A stretch of DNA of 64,000 nt from Sweltsa coloradensis. Lineage: Eukaryota > Arthropoda > Insecta > Plecoptera > Chloroperlidae. The position numbers were made by a program, and so were the translations under genes. The notes under the pieces were generated by a model. It did not search any database. It had not been told where the DNA came from and worked only from the letters and a program-made list of their open reading frames with translations. The stretch's first letter is position 1; every line of letters begins with the position of its first letter. The stretch covers positions 1 to 64,000 of the forward strand of contig JAMZAV010003224.1 in the NCBI GenBank assembly GCA_024449915.1, written 5' to 3'. Shown here piece by piece: positions 55,491 through 64,000 of the stretch.

Positions 55491-55688
55491 TCATCTAGGT
55501 CTAGGCATAAAATGAAATGCATCTTTTAATTTATCTTATCTTATCGTTTCCTATTCTTCAAATCACCCAAACTCCTCCTAAAACACTTAAAAACCACTTA
55601 AAAGATTCGTATTTAAAATAAAATTACCTGCGGCACAATTGTGAAGGACACGCCCCCCCCCCCCCCACTTACGATACATATTCCTGCG

Positions 55689-55751
55689 TGTACGCCACTG
55701 TGTGCGTGTCATGAGATTCGAACCCCCCGATCACTTGGGTGTACGCCACTG
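55689..55751. repeat. 13-bp direct repeats around a tRNA B-box-like stretch
   Basis: GTGTACGCCACTG occurs at about 55689 and 55739. Between them, on the minus strand, GGGTTCGAATCTC resembles a B box. It may be a target-site-flanked short retroposon or a two-unit repeat. Confidence 0.4.
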
Positions 55752-55887
55752 CTAGTGAGAGTATCGCATCCGCCTGTGCAGTGTGCATTCTACCGGGCAG
55801 AGTGCAGCACATGACTCACTGATGCACCGCAATCTGACAAGTATAGGCTTCGTAGAGTCAGTAGCGAACCTTCCACGGGCGAGGGAG

Positions 55888-56262
55888 GTCGCAGCTAGAG
55901 CTAGCGCGACGATGTCTTGTGTTATACCGTGTGTTATGTTCATAGTGTGCGTGCAGCTAGGTCTAGTGCGACGATAAGTGATAGACAGTGTGCTATTGTA
56001 GTAGCGTGCGTGTAACAAGGTTTATCGGGACGATATACTGAATAATACGACATTGCTATGGTGCTTACTGGACTGTGCTATGTAAGTATGCGTGCAGCTA
56101 GGGTTATCGCGAGTCGCGACAGTTTTTAGTGTTATAACGTGTGACATTGTCGTTGTATGTGAAGCTAGGGTTATAGTGACGATTTATGCATTGATGCTTT
56201 CTGTTTCTTAAAGTCTCATATTAATGCACTAAGGCTATTCGGGACGATGAGTGGTGATAGAT
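55888..56262 (+). repeat. Minisatellite, period about 65 bp
   Basis: GCAGCTAGnnnTAnnGCGACGAT-type cores lie at about 55890, 55952, 56010, 56093 and 56160, with a weaker one near 56231. GTGTTAT and GTGCGTG words recur between them. Units are diverged. Confidence 0.65.
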
Positions 56263-56289
56263 GACGATGGAGGACGATTACTAAAACAT

Positions 56290-56390
56290 CATAATGTGTA
56301 TGCGGGATACGAACCCACGTCCTCGTAGTGCCATACGCTTGAGACCAGCGCCCTAATCACATGTGCCACCGCGGACGGCATTATAGACTG
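56290..56390 (-). other. tRNA-like sequence, perhaps leucine-type
   Basis: The minus strand reads GCGGTGGCACATGTGATTAG, GGCGCTGGTCTCAAGCGTA, an extra stretch in the place of a long variable arm, then GTGGGTTCGTATCCCGC. The layout recalls tRNA-Leu, but no clean acceptor or anticodon stem could be drawn. Probably a pseudogene or SINE head. Confidence 0.4.
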
Positions 56391-56559
56391 GTTGGGAATG
56401 TAATGTGCTATGGAAATGGACTTGACAATGATCGATTGACTTCAAAAGGTAACTTTTATTAATAAGTTGTTGGATGGGAGGGGGGGGGGGCAGACTTTGG
56501 AGCTTGTTACAATACATGAAACCGTGTTTGTGATATAGTGGGGTTGAGGAGGGGGGGGG

Positions 56560-56800
56560 GAGAGATGGCTTGGTTATCTCTGTTATCTTTGTTTATACTG
56601 AAGTCGCCCGTGGTTGGAATTGTGTCCAACAACTTGGGTCGGTGTTTCCTGTTTAAAACACCGGTCTGTGCTTGGACAATGCTCGCTCGTCGGTGGTGGC
56701 AGCGTCGACAGGGTTGGCTTGGTAAGCTTTAAAAGTTGCAACAATTATCCCTTACTGAAAATCAGTTAAGTAACTGATTGGGTAGACTTCAAATACGAAA
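56560..56800 (+). mobile_element. SINE family S-related, 5'-truncated
   Basis: CAACAACTTGGGTCGGTGTTTCC, AAACACCGGTCTGTGC, GCTCGCTCGTCGGTGG, CAGGGTTGGCTTGG and ACTGAAAATCAGTTAAGTAA then CTGATTGGGTAGACTTCAAA. It shares the variant centre with 54835-55085 and lacks a tRNA head. Confidence 0.65.
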
Positions 56801-56980
56801 AATTGTGGTTTGTTATTCAATTTTCCTTTTGATTCTCTTAATAAACAATTATAATAAATGTCCTGAACGTAAAAATCGCGGAAACTGATTGGATACTTTA
56901 AATCGATGTTCAATATATTGATGCCTTGCGCACGAACTGATCACTCCCTAACCATATGTAAGACTTCTATCATAAACTCC

Positions 56981-57790
56981 GCGATGCGAACTAGCTCCGA
57001 CCCTACCGGTTGAACGCCCTAGTTCTACACGTTCTATTTTATTAACCACAACCTCTCTTGATCGTAGGAAGGCGAGACAAGGAGGCAGAGTTCACATCAC
57101 TCGCCAACATCAGCTGCAGCTCTCTTATGGAGCACCTCAAGCGATGCGAACTAGCTCCGACCTAACCGTTTGAAGCGCCTTGTCTCTCACGTCCCCTTGT
57201 TTTATTACACAACCTCTCGTGATCGTAGAAGGGCGGCAAGAGTCAGAGTCCATCTCGCATAACATCAGCTCGCAGCTCTCTTATGGGAGACTCCGCGTAT
57301 GCGAACTCGCTCCGACCTAACCAGAATTTGAAGCGCCCTAGTCCTCTCAGCGTCTATTTTACTAACACACCTTCTCTTGATCGTAGAAGGCGAGTACAAG
57401 AGGCAGAGTCCTCTCGCACATCAGCTAGGCAGCTCTCTATGGAGTACCACGCGAGGCGAATAGCTCCGACCTAACCGGGTTGAAGCGCCCTAGTCTCCCT
57501 CACGGTCTATGTTTATTAACTCACAACCTCTCTTGATCGTAGAGGCGAGACAAGAGGCAGGAGTCCCATCTCGCTAACATCAGCTAATCATCTCTCTTAA
57601 TGGGAGACTCACGCGTATGCGACTAGCTCCGAACCTAACCGGTTGTAAGCGCCCCTAGCCCCTCTCACGTCTAAATTTTATTAACACAACCTCTCTTGAA
57701 TCGTAGAGGCGAGAACAAGAGGCAGAGTCCATCTCGCAACATCAGCTAGCAGCTCTCTTATGGGAAGACCTCACGCGATGCGACCGCCGC
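56981..57790 (+). repeat. Tandem array (period about 157 bp) built from the Y-X junction
   Basis: Five units begin GCGATGCGAACTAGCTCCGA at 56981, 57141, 57295, 57451 and 57612, with a partial at 57773. Spacings are 154-161 bp. Each unit contains the Y core (ACCTAACCGGTTGAAGCGCC, CTCACGTC) followed about 45 bp later by the X head block (TTGATCGTAGAAGGCGAG, AGTCCATCTCGC, AACATCAGCT). Small indels scatter through the units, perhaps from sequence error. Confidence 0.85.
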
Positions 57791-58077
57791 TTCGAGACCC
57801 CCGGAGACAACCCTATGTTATTTCTTAGAAAATCATTAATTTTTAGGCCCTCTTAACTGTAGTCATAATTTTTTGCCACACCAGAATGAAAACCCGGTTT
57901 ACTTGGGCTATATCCAGTATTTATTTGTATTTCCAGCTACAGAGCTAGTGCGTGGTGATATCACCCTTGACCAAGAAGCTGAGGCGGAAAATATACGGAA
58001 GTTCGACTTGGTGGTAGATCATCACTGTTTCAACACACACACACACACACAATCACTCTCACTTTCCTCATGTTTCC

Positions 58078-58211
58078 CCCTGTCTGGGCCCGGGGTAAAC
58101 TGGCCCAGGCATGGCTCTGCTTTATCGTAAAAGGCCGATTCAAGTTAGATAAGGGAACCAACTCGCAAACAATCAGCTTGTAAGAGGGGAGTAATTTTAT
58201 ACTTGAAACTA
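58078..58211 (+). repeat. Repeat module X, left half, interrupted by a SINE
   Basis: CTGTCTGGGCCCGGGGTAAA, CATGGCTCTGCTTTATCGTA, CAACTCGCAAACAATCAGC, ending ACTTGAAACTA, where the SINE tail begins. It continues at 58666. Confidence 0.8.
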
Positions 58212-58665
58212 AATAAATAAAATTGTAATTCAGAGTCTAGACCCTCAGTTATATAACTGATTTTCGTGGGGACTGTTAATCAAGCGCCACCAAGCCACCC
58301 TGTTAAGGCCCCGACGCATTCGACGAGTGGCGATAACCACCCAAAAGTAATCGATATTTTAATAGGAAATATAGCATCGTGGTAGGGCCAGTGCGAACAC
58401 CCGCGGATCAACGCCATAATCACAAGGCCGCTTCAGAACAAACTCTGAATTTATTATGTGCTTTCGTTGCAAGAACGGCTCCAAGTCACCGTTTTTACAC
58501 AACTCCTCAGACAAGAACTGATGGAACTTAAGTCCTAAATCAGTAAGTTTAAAAAAAACTTCTGAACTATGGCGGCAATCGAAAACCCTGACATTCTGCA
58601 TTGGAAGCGAATACGCTACCACAAGTGACCAACGAGCCACACAACAAGGTACCAACGAGCCACAC
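58212..58665 (-). mobile_element. Full-length SINE family S with 6-bp target duplication
   Basis: 454 bp on the minus strand. The AATAAATAAAATT tail is at the left, then CTCAGTTATATAACTGATTT (tail hairpin), CCAAGCCACCCTG, TGGTTATCGCC-type complement, AATTTATTATGTGCTTTCG, AGTTTAAAAAAAACTTCTGA (internal hairpin), GGCAATCGAAAACCCTGACA (damaged B box), ATTCTGCATTGGAAGCG (anticodon region) and ACCAACGAGCCACAC at the head. AAACTA lies on both sides (58206-58211 and 58666-58671) and fixes the ends. A 16-bp ACCAACGAGCCACACA stretch is duplicated at the head. Confidence 0.88.
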
Positions 58666-58865
58666 AAACTAGTAGCGAGCTCTGGCAATCGTCCGTCGAG
58701 AACACTTCCCCTTCTCTTTGACGACCTCTCCCGACGACAAAGACGACATATGACAACACGAAACGATGACCAAAGTCCGATGACTACTGCGACGTTTGTA
58801 AATCCCCCTCCCCATTCCTCCCCTTTCTGTGGTGGTTTTGACTAGCATGGGCTCTTCCTCCCCAT
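58666..58865 (+). repeat. Repeat module X, right half after the SINE
   Basis: Resumes AAACTAGTAGCGAGCTCTGG, then CAATCGTCCGTCGAGAAC, CCGACGACAAAGACGAC and GTGGTGGTTTTGACTAGC. It is lost before the terminal core. Confidence 0.75.
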
Positions 58866-58979
58866 TCTATTTTTTTTTCTATTCTAATTCAAAATTATAA
58901 TTCACAACGAAAATATTTGTTTATTAATAAATTTTCTATTCAAGTAAATCACATTTTTTTCTTTTTGACCATAAACGAA

Positions 58980-59130
58980 GAAGACCGCTACGAAAGAACG
59001 TCCCCATTCTCCCATTGCCCATGGCTGGTTCTGACCAGCCATGGGCCCTCCTTCTCCCACATCCCCTAGCTACGGTGGTGCTTATGTATCGGAACAGTGT
59101 TTAACAGCGTCTTTAATCCAAGATTAAAAA
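58980..59130 (+). repeat. Repeat module X, 3' part
   Basis: CATGGCTGGTTCTGACCAGC hairpin region, CTAGCTACGGTGGTGCTTAT and a damaged core (CAGTGTTTAACAGCGTC). Confidence 0.6.
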
Positions 59131-59144
59131 AAACAAAACTCTTT

Positions 59145-59265
59145 ATGAGCTTAGAACAAAAACTAAACCATCGCACTCACCACAAACTCTGTCCACTAAC
59201 TTTTCATATCCAGTTTGACGGCAAAATATGACCTCACTGGCTAAAGCCCCTTGAATTCTCATGAC
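59145..59265 (+). repeat. Block Y, diverged
   Basis: CTTAGAACAAAAACTAAACC, CACTCACCACAAACTC, then GACGGCAAAATATGACCTCA and CTGGCTAAAGCCCC. Confidence 0.55.
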
Positions 59266-59329
59266 GTCGTCAGTTGGGCTCTATTGCCCAGCACGTTTCG
59301 CGCCCCTAATTGAAATTTCAGTCGGGACA

Positions 59330-59585
59330 TTTGGGGCCCGGAACTTGGCTTTGCTAATCGTAAAATTGCGAGGAAGACAATATTTCATCTCGCAAACATC
59401 AAGAAAATGAGGAAGGAGGGCCCATTATTCCCCAAACTAATAGGCGAGTACTGGCCGGTGAGTAAGAAACCTCTCCCCTTTCACCCATGGCTGATTTTTA
59501 ACTAGCTTGGGAACTTTCCTCCAATGGCGCAAATTAATTACCTGCGGTTTGAATGCACCCTTATTTCAAATAAACATTAATAAAC
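59330..59585 (+). repeat. Repeat module X, diverged and internally deleted
   Basis: TTTGGGGCCCGGAACTTGGC, CATCTCGCAAACATCAAG, GGCGAGTACTGGCCGG, CATGGCTGATTTTTAACTAGC and TACCTGCGGTTTGAATGC, then AAATAAAC. Confidence 0.6.
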
Positions 59586-59934
59586 CATCCTTCACTGGGG
59601 CTGTGTATTTTGAAGTTTGTACCAACTACTAGGTATAACACTGTCGCCATGAACCGAGTACAAAATAAGCAACGCTGGTTTCTTCATGGCTGCCCGTATT
59701 GTAAAATACTGTCTCCTCCTTCATTCTCCAACCACAACTTCGTGCTGAAATCCGAGCCTCGCTTTTCACTCTTTGAGATTCGTTGACCGAGCACAGAAGC
59801 ATTTAAAAACTGTTTTGTGATTTTTAAGTGTATTTTAATGGCGCGCCCTTCTTTCTCGTCAGGGGGGGGGGTCATCTGAAATGCTTTGTAATTCTCTCAG
59901 CTCTTTGGTTTTCGTCTCCAAAGCTTCAGACCCT

Positions 59935-60345
59935 CATCTGGCCTCGGGGTAAATTTGCCGGACATTGGCGAGGAAAGAAAATCTACCTCCATCTCGCACA
60001 CATCAGCTAGTATGTAACAGAGTATTTTACTCACTTGAAACTAGAGCGAGCTTCTGGGCAAAGGTCAACGTCGGGCACCTCTTTCACCCTCCATTTACGA
60101 CCTTTGCGACGAAAACGACGCGACGGCACAATGAGACTACTAAGGATGACACAGACATGAGACTTCTACGTGACACAACTCCTTGCTTTCCTCCCCCATC
60201 CACCCCTCACCAACCTACCCGTTGCTTGTTTTCTTACATCAGACATAAGATACTTTCCTTTCCCTGTTAATCCCAATAGGCTTAGAAGTGCGGCAATTAA
60301 ATGAAACTAACGGTTGACGCGCCCTTATCCGAATAAATTTTAATA
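59935..60345 (+). repeat. Repeat module X, diverged full-length copy
   Basis: ATCTGGCCTCGGGGTAAATT, CATCTCGCACACATCAGC, GAGCTTCTGGGCAAAGG, CGACGCGACGGCACAATG, GTTGCTTGTTTTCTTACATC in the hairpin position, and CTAACGGTTGACGCGCCC with AATAAATTTT. Confidence 0.65.
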
Positions 60346-60589
60346 GACAAATGTGACCCTAAGCGCACGTTATTTTTGATCTTTCCAGAACATATTTGGG
60401 AAAAAAAAGTTCGTCATAAATTAATAAATGGGCACTAACTTGATTAGGTTTCTAATACGAATTCGTTTGGGTACAACCTCCTTTTTAATACAGCCTAAAA
60501 TTAAAATATTTAGTTTTTTCAATGCAAATAATATTAATTAAATATGTTATCAAATATCATCTATAATGAAGTAATCTTTTTTACTTCTT

Positions 60590-60790
60590 ATTACTCCCGA
60601 AACTAGAGGGGAGCTCTGGCAAAAACGTCGGGGACACCTCCCCCTTCCTTGACGACATCCCCGCGACGATTGACATGCACAAGACGAACGATGACAAACG
60701 TACGAAGACGACCGAGACGTGAGAAACCCCCTTCCATCACCACCCATACCTGTTGTATGGTTCGCCCAACATCGCTCTCCTCCCCAGTTA
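60590..60790 (+). repeat. Repeat module X, middle fragment
   Basis: CCCGAAACTAGAGGGGAGCT, AACGTCGGGGACACCTCCCC, GACGACATCCCCGCGACGA and GACCGAGACGTGAGAAACC. Confidence 0.65.
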
Positions 60791-60794
60791 GGTC

Positions 60795-61605
60795 TAAATC
60801 ATGAGTTCCATGACCACTTTTTCGGCAAGGATAGTTTTTGAACGATTGATTTGACTACTATGGACCATTTGGAAAAAATAAGCCCCATGGGTCGCTCCAA
60901 AATCCCGGCAATTTTTACTAGAGCCAAAACCAATATGCCTGCTCGGTCCAACACTCTTTGTGCTTTGAAAATTAAAGTTTGAACCAGAGCAAGTAAGAAT
61001 CATGTCCAAAGACATTTTTTCGATTTTAACTGACACACAAAGTAATTCTCAGAATATTATATAAGTTTTGCCGCGAGGACGCGCCATTTTTGTAACCAAG
61101 AAATACAAGAATGGCCAACCGGCACCAAATTGTGGAAATTTAGGTTTGAACCAGTGCATCTTGATCAAGGTACAAATACAACCTTTTTTTCTTGTTTAAT
61201 CAGTATACGTTCAAGTAATTGACGTTAATTTGGACTTACAGTACATCAATTTTTGCCTCATAAATCCAAATGGCCACGCCGACCAGTGTATCATTAAGTT
61301 TAACGTTTGTAAGGCAAGTACCCCCACAAGGATTTTTCCTGTTGTAAAAGTAACACTCTTTTTAACATGAGATGGTATTTTCAGCAGTTTTAATTTTCTA
61401 TTACAAATGAACACGCTACCTCGACCGCAATCGTAAATAAAACCGAATTTAAATGACGTCCAAAAATTGTCTTTTCGTTGGAAATAAACGTATCTCTACA
61501 CTGTTTTGAATTGGTACTAAACATAAAATGTGTCTCGAGAGGTGGTGATACTTCTTCACTCATCAATTTATTTTTTGGGTTTATTTATACACTTTAGAAA
61601 AAACA
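60795..61605. other. Unassigned stretch with minus-strand frames
   Basis: Minus-strand frames at 60794-61036 and 61211-61414 lack known motifs. Nearby words (ACCAATATGCCTGCTCGGTC, CCAACCGGCACCAAATTGTG) suggest a diverged non-coding repeat. No firm call. Confidence 0.3.
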
Positions 61606-61609
61606 ATTC

Positions 61610-61728
61610 TAATCATCACACATCACCTGCATTAACTCTTCTCATTCTTTCATTTACTTTCATTCAACAGGCGGCGCAATATGACCTAACCGGTTGAGCG
61701 CCCCTAGTTCTCACGTCGTCGTCGATCA
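61610..61728 (+). repeat. Block Y
   Basis: AACAGGCGGCGCAATATGAC, CTAACCGGTTGAGCGCCCC and TTCTCACGTCGTCGTCG. Confidence 0.75.
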
Positions 61729-61979
61729 TCTGAATTGGTGCATCCTGCCATACTATATCAGGTCAGACGATTACTGTGCAAATACCCCATTTCCCTTCAG
61801 TAAAATATCCTCCAACAGGTGCTGTCCATCATCCTTGCTCTCTTCCGACTGGCCCTAGTGCAGGTAGATGTAGCCTAGGAGTGCACGTCGCCTGTGGTGT
61901 ACAGGGCAAACAACGACACCCACCAGTTTCCGCACCTGCCCAATGTTGAGAGGTGGTCCTCTTGGAAGGGAGGGCGCAC

Positions 61980-62505
61980 AAGCTACACTAATTAGTTTGC
62001 ATGGAGGCAGTGTCACCTATGCTATCCTGCATCTGAGGTAGAAGGATGAATGATTTTGTCTTTTCAGTTGTTGTCCACCTTTGCTAAAATGGGCTTCAAA
62101 GCCCATGTTGGTACACTTTATGTCGCCATAATGCATGTCCCGTTGTGAACTGGAAGAGCTTTCTCTAGTACCTCGTCCTGAAGGTCAAATCTATCTCCGC
62201 CACCTCGAGGATCTGTTTGTTGGGCACAGGAATCCTTTGCCATTTCAGTCCAACTTCGCCTTCCTACTTTTGCCGTAGTAAGCCTGAGTTGGCATCACAC
62301 AACTTACAATGCATTTAGCTCTTATAATACAAATCTGGCCATCCTCGTCATTTTACCAGGACACGACCAGCTTGAAACAAGCTTCCGTTCAGGCTTGCCG
62401 CGACATACACATCATTATCGCAGTATCATATGACAACAGGCACATTGGTAGCCGAACTTCGCTCAGAGCTTGCGTTAAATCGACAAGATGATAGTGTTCA
62501 GCCAT
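61980..62505 (-). pseudogene. Faint minus-strand coding-like remnant
   Basis: A 38-codon frame from 62505 to 62389 gives MAEHYHLVDLTQALSEVRLP and a stop. Other frames below it give IIRAKCIVSCVMPTQAYYG and AKDSCAQQTDPRGGGDRF. Composition is protein-like but no family was recognised, and frames change every 100-150 nt. Could be a decayed transposon protein. Confidence 0.25.
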
Positions 62506-62624
62506 CAGTACTGGTCAACGCTTGTAGTTCCCCATTAGTTGTTTGTTGAAACCAGTTTGGTGCAGTAGGACCAAAAGTTATATAGACAAATCTTTGTATC
62601 ACATCTCTAGAAAGGTAATGAAGT

Positions 62625-62995
62625 TAGAATTGGGCCAGAGCAATGGCCTCTGCTAAAAAAAATCGTAAAGGCGATTCAAGAGTAAAATCCACCTCGCAAA
62701 ATAAGCTAGAAAGAGCGTAATATACTTAACTCCCGAAACTAAAGCGCGCTCTGCACTCGTCCCCGTCGGGACCTTAACCCCTTCCCTTGACGACCCCCCG
62801 CGACGAATGAACAAGGACCGCAACGAACGATGACAAGGACGAATTACGACCGCGCCGTGAGAAACCCCTCCTGTCATCCCTCCCTTACCCGTGGCTGGTT
62901 TCTGACCAGCATGGGCCCCTCCTCCCCCCCCCCTCAGGCTAGAGTGGTGCATTATGACCTAACGGTTGACGCTTCCTTAATCCAAATAAACCAAA
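62625..62995 (+). repeat. Repeat module X, full-length copy
   Basis: AATTGGGCCAGAGCAATGGC, CACCTCGCAAAATAAGCTAG, ACGACCCCCCGCGACGAATG, GTGGCTGGTTTCTGACCAGC, GGCTAGAGTGGTGCATTATG and ACCTAACGGTTGACGC, then AAATAAACC. Confidence 0.8.
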
Positions 62996-62999
62996 AAAA

Positions 63000-64000
63000 A
63001 ACAACACTCTTGTTGCCGTTGCTGTACACAGCAGCGTTTTGAATGCACAAGCAGATGGGAAAGGGTCGCTCAATTTCATGTACCTACATATTGGGGATAT
63101 GTGCCTTACCCTGTACCGCGCGGTCCGTTTCTCGGTTCAATATCCCTTTAGTTGGTCCATTCACACAAGATGGTACGCTCAGCATCTCTATGGCCGGCAA
63201 GGTATTTGGAATGACCACTTGTATGGGGCGGCCATAATTGTTTTGGATAAGCCCCTGTAGCTCGAATTGTTAATCAATAAAGCTGGTTTGGGGCGTAAGC
63301 TTTTCGAGATCTAATCCCAACTCTACCTACCTACAGGGTCTCCATGACCAGGATCGTACGTGTTCGTGGAATTGGGATTGGGAAGCCAATTCCCATGAAT
63401 TAACTAAATAAAAAACTACGATTTCTCATTAGGGATCACTAAACAACTATATTTTACTAAACATGACTAATCTTGGCCCTTCGACCTAGCTTCGTGCAGT
63501 CTCCTATGACCACGAGTTCGACTCCCACTGTAACTCCCTGAAACACAGACAATTATCACATCATTGCTCACCGATTTAAACCTCTGTCTGGTATGAGTAG
63601 TCAGTGGTTCTGTCGGTTCAAACCCACGTCCCCTTGGGTGTCATCACGTCTTCTTGCTTCACTCTTTCTTACTTCTTTCTTTTCTTCAGGGTTCCCAAAG
63701 CCGTCTCCCCCGGTTAGGTCACCCTCTGTCGGTCATTATCCAATCCTCTTCCCCTGTTTTGGTATCCTCTCCCTACCATTTAGGCTCAGACCCATCATCA
63801 GCATTGGACTTTTTCCTCTCGCCACCCCCTCAATCCTCTCCTTATCCGAAACCAATTAAAATTCTTCTTTGACCCCCTCTGCCGACTTCTTGGTCCTAGA
63901 GAAAGGGTCTCCCTCCCCTTAATCCATTATTAACTGTCAGGCCGTTTTTAATATTATTAAAACGTCTGGCTTTTTGTTAGATTTAAACAAACTTTTGATA
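63000..64000. other. Unassigned end of the window
   Basis: Frames at 63039-63260 and 63593-63872 are short and without known motifs; the latter is a Ser/Pro/Leu-rich pyrimidine tract. A GGGATTGGGAAGCCAATTCCC hairpin lies near 63385. Nothing else I can support. Confidence 0.35.

Noticed and set aside
57873..58130. Frame containing DLVVDHHCFNT, similar to the end of the BEL RNase H frame
   Set aside because: Similarity is about ten residues, with no other BEL motif nearby and a CA microsatellite right after.

Overview
The window reads as nuclear DNA of an invertebrate animal with a large, repeat-dominated genome. An arthropod, perhaps a decapod crustacean, is the best guess. The basis is split Ig-domain exons with GT-AG splice sites, a BEL/Pao element, a Penelope-like element, several non-LTR retrotransposon clades, a tRNA-headed SINE family, fold-back elements and many micro- and minisatellites. 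No complete host gene, rRNA or intact functional tRNA is visible. The organism call is inference; no single-copy marker is present.

Host gene content. Three phase 1-1 exons on the + strand (6514-6888, 8065-8391, 18724-19032) each encode one Ig-like domain and probably belong to one cell-surface or secreted multi-Ig gene. Its introns carry repeats: a fold-back element with a lone arm around exon 2, an LTR-like segment, a 5'-truncated LINE and a 625-bp TTAA-flanked palindrome. At 30.4-31.85 kb a corrupted stretch holds Pro/Thr-rich sequence followed by tandem 84- and 123-bp units that read as a Lys/Ala/Glu-rich coiled-coil-type protein. Other coding-like remnants lie at 15.20-15.78, 46.67-46.93 (PHD finger) and 48.0-48.65 kb (HEEADT / FHAF family).

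Mobile elements. LINE 3' ends lie at 0.38-0.94, 3.2-3.5, 15.86-17.18 and 53.9-54.4 kb. A BEL/Pao element on the minus strand runs from about 26.0 kb down to about 20.0 kb. It has gag-protease, RT-RNase H and integrase frames, and is cut inside the integrase core where another repeat begins. Two Penelope-like copies face each other head to head at 43.64-46.66 kb around a 100-bp spacer. A tRNA-headed SINE (S) is present in at least seven pieces. One complete copy, at 58.21-58.67 kb, sits inside another repeat with a 6-bp target duplication.

A family not recognised by name dominates 1.9-4.2, 39.5-43.1 and 50.2-63.0 kb. A module X of about 390 bp, with two internal hairpins, is usually preceded by a short block Y. 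Both carry one core, close to ATGACCTAACCGGTTGAAGCG. Y is the 3' UTR of an RNase H-bearing LINE. At 56.98-57.79 kb the Y-to-X junction has become a tandem array of about 157 bp per unit.

About 26.04-34.56 kb has an abnormal texture of inflated homopolymer blocks. Repeats recognisable elsewhere in the window appear there in distorted form, so I read most of its oddity as poor consensus sequence rather than biology. The remaining stretches (10.7-15.2, 36.3-39.5, 46.9-49.3, 60.8-62.6 and 63.0-64.0 kb) are AT-rich and hold little I can name.
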